7,355 nucleotides of DNA, taken from assembly GCA_003140275.1 (NCBI GenBank), contig PLJQ01000389.1, forward strand, positions 18,600 to 25,954, read 5' to 3'. The notes under the pieces are model-generated. The model was not told where the DNA came from, searched no databases, and worked only from the letters and a program-made list of their open reading frames with translations. Below, in pieces: positions 7,002 to 7,355 of the stretch. Within the stretch, counting starts at the first letter, position 1, and every line of letters begins with the position of its first letter. A program made the position numbers and the translations under genes. The stretch comes from Limisphaerales bacterium. GTDB taxonomy: Bacteria; Verrucomicrobiota; Verrucomicrobiia; Limisphaerales; PALSA-1396.

Positions 7002-7355
7002 GCCGCCACCGCCCCGGCAGCCCCGACCGTCAGGTCAAGTACCTGCGCATAGCTCGTGTCAGCGGCCGGCAGGTCCCCGACGACGCGGCCCGCCCGCAAC
7101 GCGACCACGCGGTCGACGAACTCCAGCAGATCGCGGATGTCGGTCGAGATCACCAATACGGCCTTTCCCCCCGCCGCAAGCTCGCGAAGGATCCGATGAA
7201 TCTCTGCCTTTGAGTGCACGTCCACTCCTTGCGTTGGCTCCTCGAGGACAAGCAGCGAAGCTCCGGCGGCGAGCGCTTTCGCCAACAGAACCTTTTGGCG
7301 GTTCCCGCCGCTGAGGTTCCGCACCAGCGTGTCGACCGACGAGGTGGTGATGCTG
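6998..7355 (-). CDS. Sugar ABC transporter ATP-binding protein, C-terminal end only
   Basis: This is the last 118 residues of an RbsA/MglA-type ATPase; the gene continues past the window end. The frame is open through 7355, so the GTG at 7324 (reading VRNLSGGN) is internal and not a start. Visible features are the ABC signature LSGGNRQK, the Walker B region LLVLEEPTQGVD and the following D-loop and switch region VISTDIRDLLEFVDRV. The usual switch histidine is absent, as is common in the second domain of this family. Walker B ends E-E instead of the usual D-E. The family normally has two fused ATPase domains of about 500 residues in total, and this would be part of the second. It powers the adjacent permease, whose start codon overlaps its stop by 4 bases. 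Confidence 0.92.
   Translation of the reverse strand, partial: SITTSSVDTLVRNLSGGNRQKVLLAKALAAGASLLVLEEPTQGVDVHSKAEIHRILRELAAGGKAVLVISTDIRDLLEFVDRVVALRAGRVVGDLPAADTSYAQVLDLTVGAAGAVAA

Noticed and set aside
7322..7324. GTG as the start of the ATPase
   Set aside because: The frame stays open to the window edge and the codons before it (SITTSSVDTL) fit the family. This is the middle of the ABC signature region.

Overview
The window reads as two blocks of different character meeting near 3.85 kb. The left block (about 1-3823, + strand) looks like a PVC-group bacterium, most likely Verrucomicrobiota. It holds a large secreted PVC-type haem-binding protein (jelly-roll, beta-propeller, helical region, CxxCH cytochrome c), followed 22 bp later by a secreted DUF1080 (3-keto-disaccharide hydrolase-like) protein. 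Neither gene has a recognisable Shine-Dalgarno sequence. The right block (3899-7355, - strand) looks like a high-GC actinobacterial or Chloroflexota-like background. It is the promoter-distal part of a sugar-import operon in the order ATPase (cut by the window end), RbsC-type permease, periplasmic-type sugar-binding protein, and a TIM-barrel sugar isomerase/epimerase. The last two genes have good purine-rich ribosome binding sites. Spot counts of 60-base rows give roughly 55-63% GC on the left and mostly 65-70% on the right.

Layout: 1-160, leader with a small palindrome and an 11-base repeat; 161-3223, haem/propeller protein; 3246-3851, DUF1080 gene whose 3' end is frameshifted by an apparent short deletion, so that its true last 30 codons lie in another frame (3731-3823); 3852-3898, convergent gap; 3899-4735, isomerase; 4771-4807, strong intercistronic hairpin; 4817-5893, sugar-binding protein; 5894-5996, spacer with a ribosome binding site; 5997-7001, permease; 6998-7355, C-terminal ATPase domain, overlapping the permease start by 4 bases (ATGA).

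How the genes may work together: the left pair fits periplasmic or outer-surface oxidation and cleavage of glycans through 3-keto intermediates, a known PVC theme. The right set is a CUT2-type monosaccharide importer with a dedicated intracellular isomerase. TIM-barrel isomerases and DUF1080 proteins do occur together in keto-sugar pathways, so one joined pathway is possible. However, the change of composition, of ribosome-binding-site style and of apparent phylum, exactly in a convergent gap and next to a damaged gene, makes a chimeric contig (or a recent transfer) the first thing to test. I found no RNA genes, CRISPR array, insertion sequence or phage feature.
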